Below are positions 38,762 through 39,870 of a stretch of 39,870 nt of DNA, one piece after another (the first letter of the stretch is position 1; the number at the start of each line of letters is the position of its first letter). The DNA lies in NCBI GenBank assembly GCA_947372235.1, contig CANBSW010000021.1:1-39870 (forward strand), given 5' to 3'. The position numbers were made by a program, and so were the translations under genes. This DNA is from Chitinophagaceae bacterium. GTDB taxonomy: Bacteria; Bacteroidota; Bacteroidia; Chitinophagales; Chitinophagaceae. Below the pieces are notes generated by a model that saw only the letters and a program-made list of their open reading frames with translations, did not search any database and was not told the origin of the DNA.

Positions 38762-39643
38762 ATGAAAAAATATTCATATAGAATTCTATTGTTTCTGACA
38801 ATGCTGTTACCAGCAGTCTTATTTGCACAAGATTCATTATATAAATTGGGACCACTCTCCAAACCACAGAATGGTGTTCCGAAAGGAGTTGTAACAAAAT
38901 ACGCATGGCAAAGCAGGTTGTTCAACAATTTTCGCGACTATTATATTTATGTTCCTGCCCAATACGATCCTTCCAAACCTGCAGCACTCATGGTTTTCCA
39001 GGATGGATTCACTTATGTAAAAGAAGATGGTGATTTCAGGGTACCTACCGTGTTTGATAATCTGATCCAGCAAAAATTAATGCCGGTTACTATCGGTTTA
39101 TTTATCAACCCCGGACATCTCAACACCCAATATCCGGAAAGTCTTTTCAGCAGCTCTAACCGAAGTGCAGAGTATGATGATATGAGCGATAAATATGTAG
39201 CATTCCTGATTGATGAACTAATCCCTGAACTAAAAAAACAATACAATATTTCTGATGATGCCAGAATGCATGCGATCTCAGGACTTTCATCCGGTGGTAT
39301 CTGTGCGTTTACTGCGGCCTGGCAAAGACCGGATTATTTTCAGAAAGTAATGAGCCATGTAGGTAGCTTTACAAACATTCGTGGCGGGCATATCTATCCC
39401 GATCTGGTAAGAAGAACCACAAAGAAAAATATCAAAGTATTTATACAAAGTGGCACCGGTGATTTAAATAATAATTTTGGCGATTGGTGGCTCAGTAACC
39501 AGCAAATGGCTTCCGCATTTAAGTTCAGAGGTTATGATTACCAGTTTGTGGGAGGCAAAGGCGGCCATGGCGGTAAACATGGCGGATCCATTCTGCCTGA
39601 AACGCTGCAATGGTTATGGAGCGATGTGATGATCAGTAAATAA
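38762..39643 (+). CDS. CE1/enterochelin-esterase-like esterase, secreted
   Basis: DYYIYVPAQYDPSKPAALMVFQDGFTYVKEDGDFRVPTVFDNLI, HAISGLSSGGICAFTAAWQRPDYFQKVMSHVGSF (GLSSGG elbow), GKGGHGGKHGG. Confidence 0.9.
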   Translation: MKKYSYRILLFLTMLLPAVLFAQDSLYKLGPLSKPQNGVPKGVVTKYAWQSRLFNNFRDYYIYVPAQYDPSKPAALMVFQDGFTYVKEDGDFRVPTVFDNLIQQKLMPVTIGLFINPGHLNTQYPESLFSSSNRSAEYDDMSDKYVAFLIDELIPELKKQYNISDDARMHAISGLSSGGICAFTAAWQRPDYFQKVMSHVGSFTNIRGGHIYPDLVRRTTKKNIKVFIQSGTGDLNNNFGDWWLSNQQMASAFKFRGYDYQFVGGKGGHGGKHGGSILPETLQWLWSDVMISK

Positions 39644-39647
39644 AACC

Positions 39648-39693
39648 GTGCCTCCGTGCGCCATTTAATGTTCACACAGAGGCACGAAGGCAC
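39648..39693. repeat. Intergenic hairpin, 12-bp stem with one mismatch, just 3' of the second CE1-like gene
   Basis: gtgcctccgtgc (39648-39659) / gcacgaaggcac (39682-39693); agaggcac/gaaggcac octamer units on the right arm. Confidence 0.88.
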
Positions 39694-39733
39694 AGTTAAG
39701 AAGTATTAAATTTTAAACACGCAAATAAGTATT

Positions 39734-39870
39734 ATGAAATTATACAAAACAAAACAAGGCATAGTAATTGAAAAAGAAACCGTTTGCTACCTGCTGATAG
39801 AAAAAGACTGGGACACATTCATCAACGATGATAACCTCTTTGAAAAAATGGATGGCTTAACACATATCCT
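39734..39870 (+). CDS. N-terminus of a probable fumarylacetoacetate hydrolase (FAH)-family protein (truncated)
   Basis: Manual translation from ATG 39734: MKLYKTKQGIVIEKETVCYLLIEKDWDTFINDDNLFEKMDGLTHI; resembles N-termini of Bacteroidota FAH-family proteins from memory. Runs off the window. Confidence 0.5.
   Translation, partial: MKLYKTKQGIVIEKETVCYLLIEKDWDTFINDDNLFEKMDGLTHI

Overview
The window looks like a Bacteroidota chromosome segment, probably Chitinophagaceae-like (SusC/SusD pair, GH/CE repertoire, AT-rich intergenic DNA). It is dominated by a ~36 kb divergent locus for using decorated xylan (glucurono-arabinoxylan). Two tandem LacI-family regulators sit at the hub (24.1-26.25 kb). 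The minus-strand arm runs outward as susC, susD, CE15 glucuronoyl esterase, xylB, xylA, a HAD phosphatase/mutase, araB, araD, lipoprotein aldose 1-epimerase, GH127, araA, SSS sugar symporter, uxuA. The plus-strand arm runs lacI, lacI, GH67, GH115, GH43, GH51, GH3(+PA14), CE1-like esterase, SMP-30 lactonase, second CE1-like esterase, and the start of a FAH-family gene. The left edge has a truncated amidohydrolase and a small HExxH membrane protein flanked by a ~152-nt direct repeat. The observations most worth checking are: (1) about eleven hairpins of mutually unrelated sequence, several built from perfect 7-8 nt tandem repeats, each abutting the 3' end of a gene and cutting the locus into one- to four-gene segments; (2) three copies of a LacI-type operator (consensus ATGCAAYCGRTTGCAT) in the hub; (3) a HAD protein with DLNGT in place of DxDGT; (4) hints of an oxidative pentose branch beside the isomerase pathways. 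No rRNA, tRNA, CRISPR, transposase or phage genes were recognised. All calls are by eye; no searches or folding were run.
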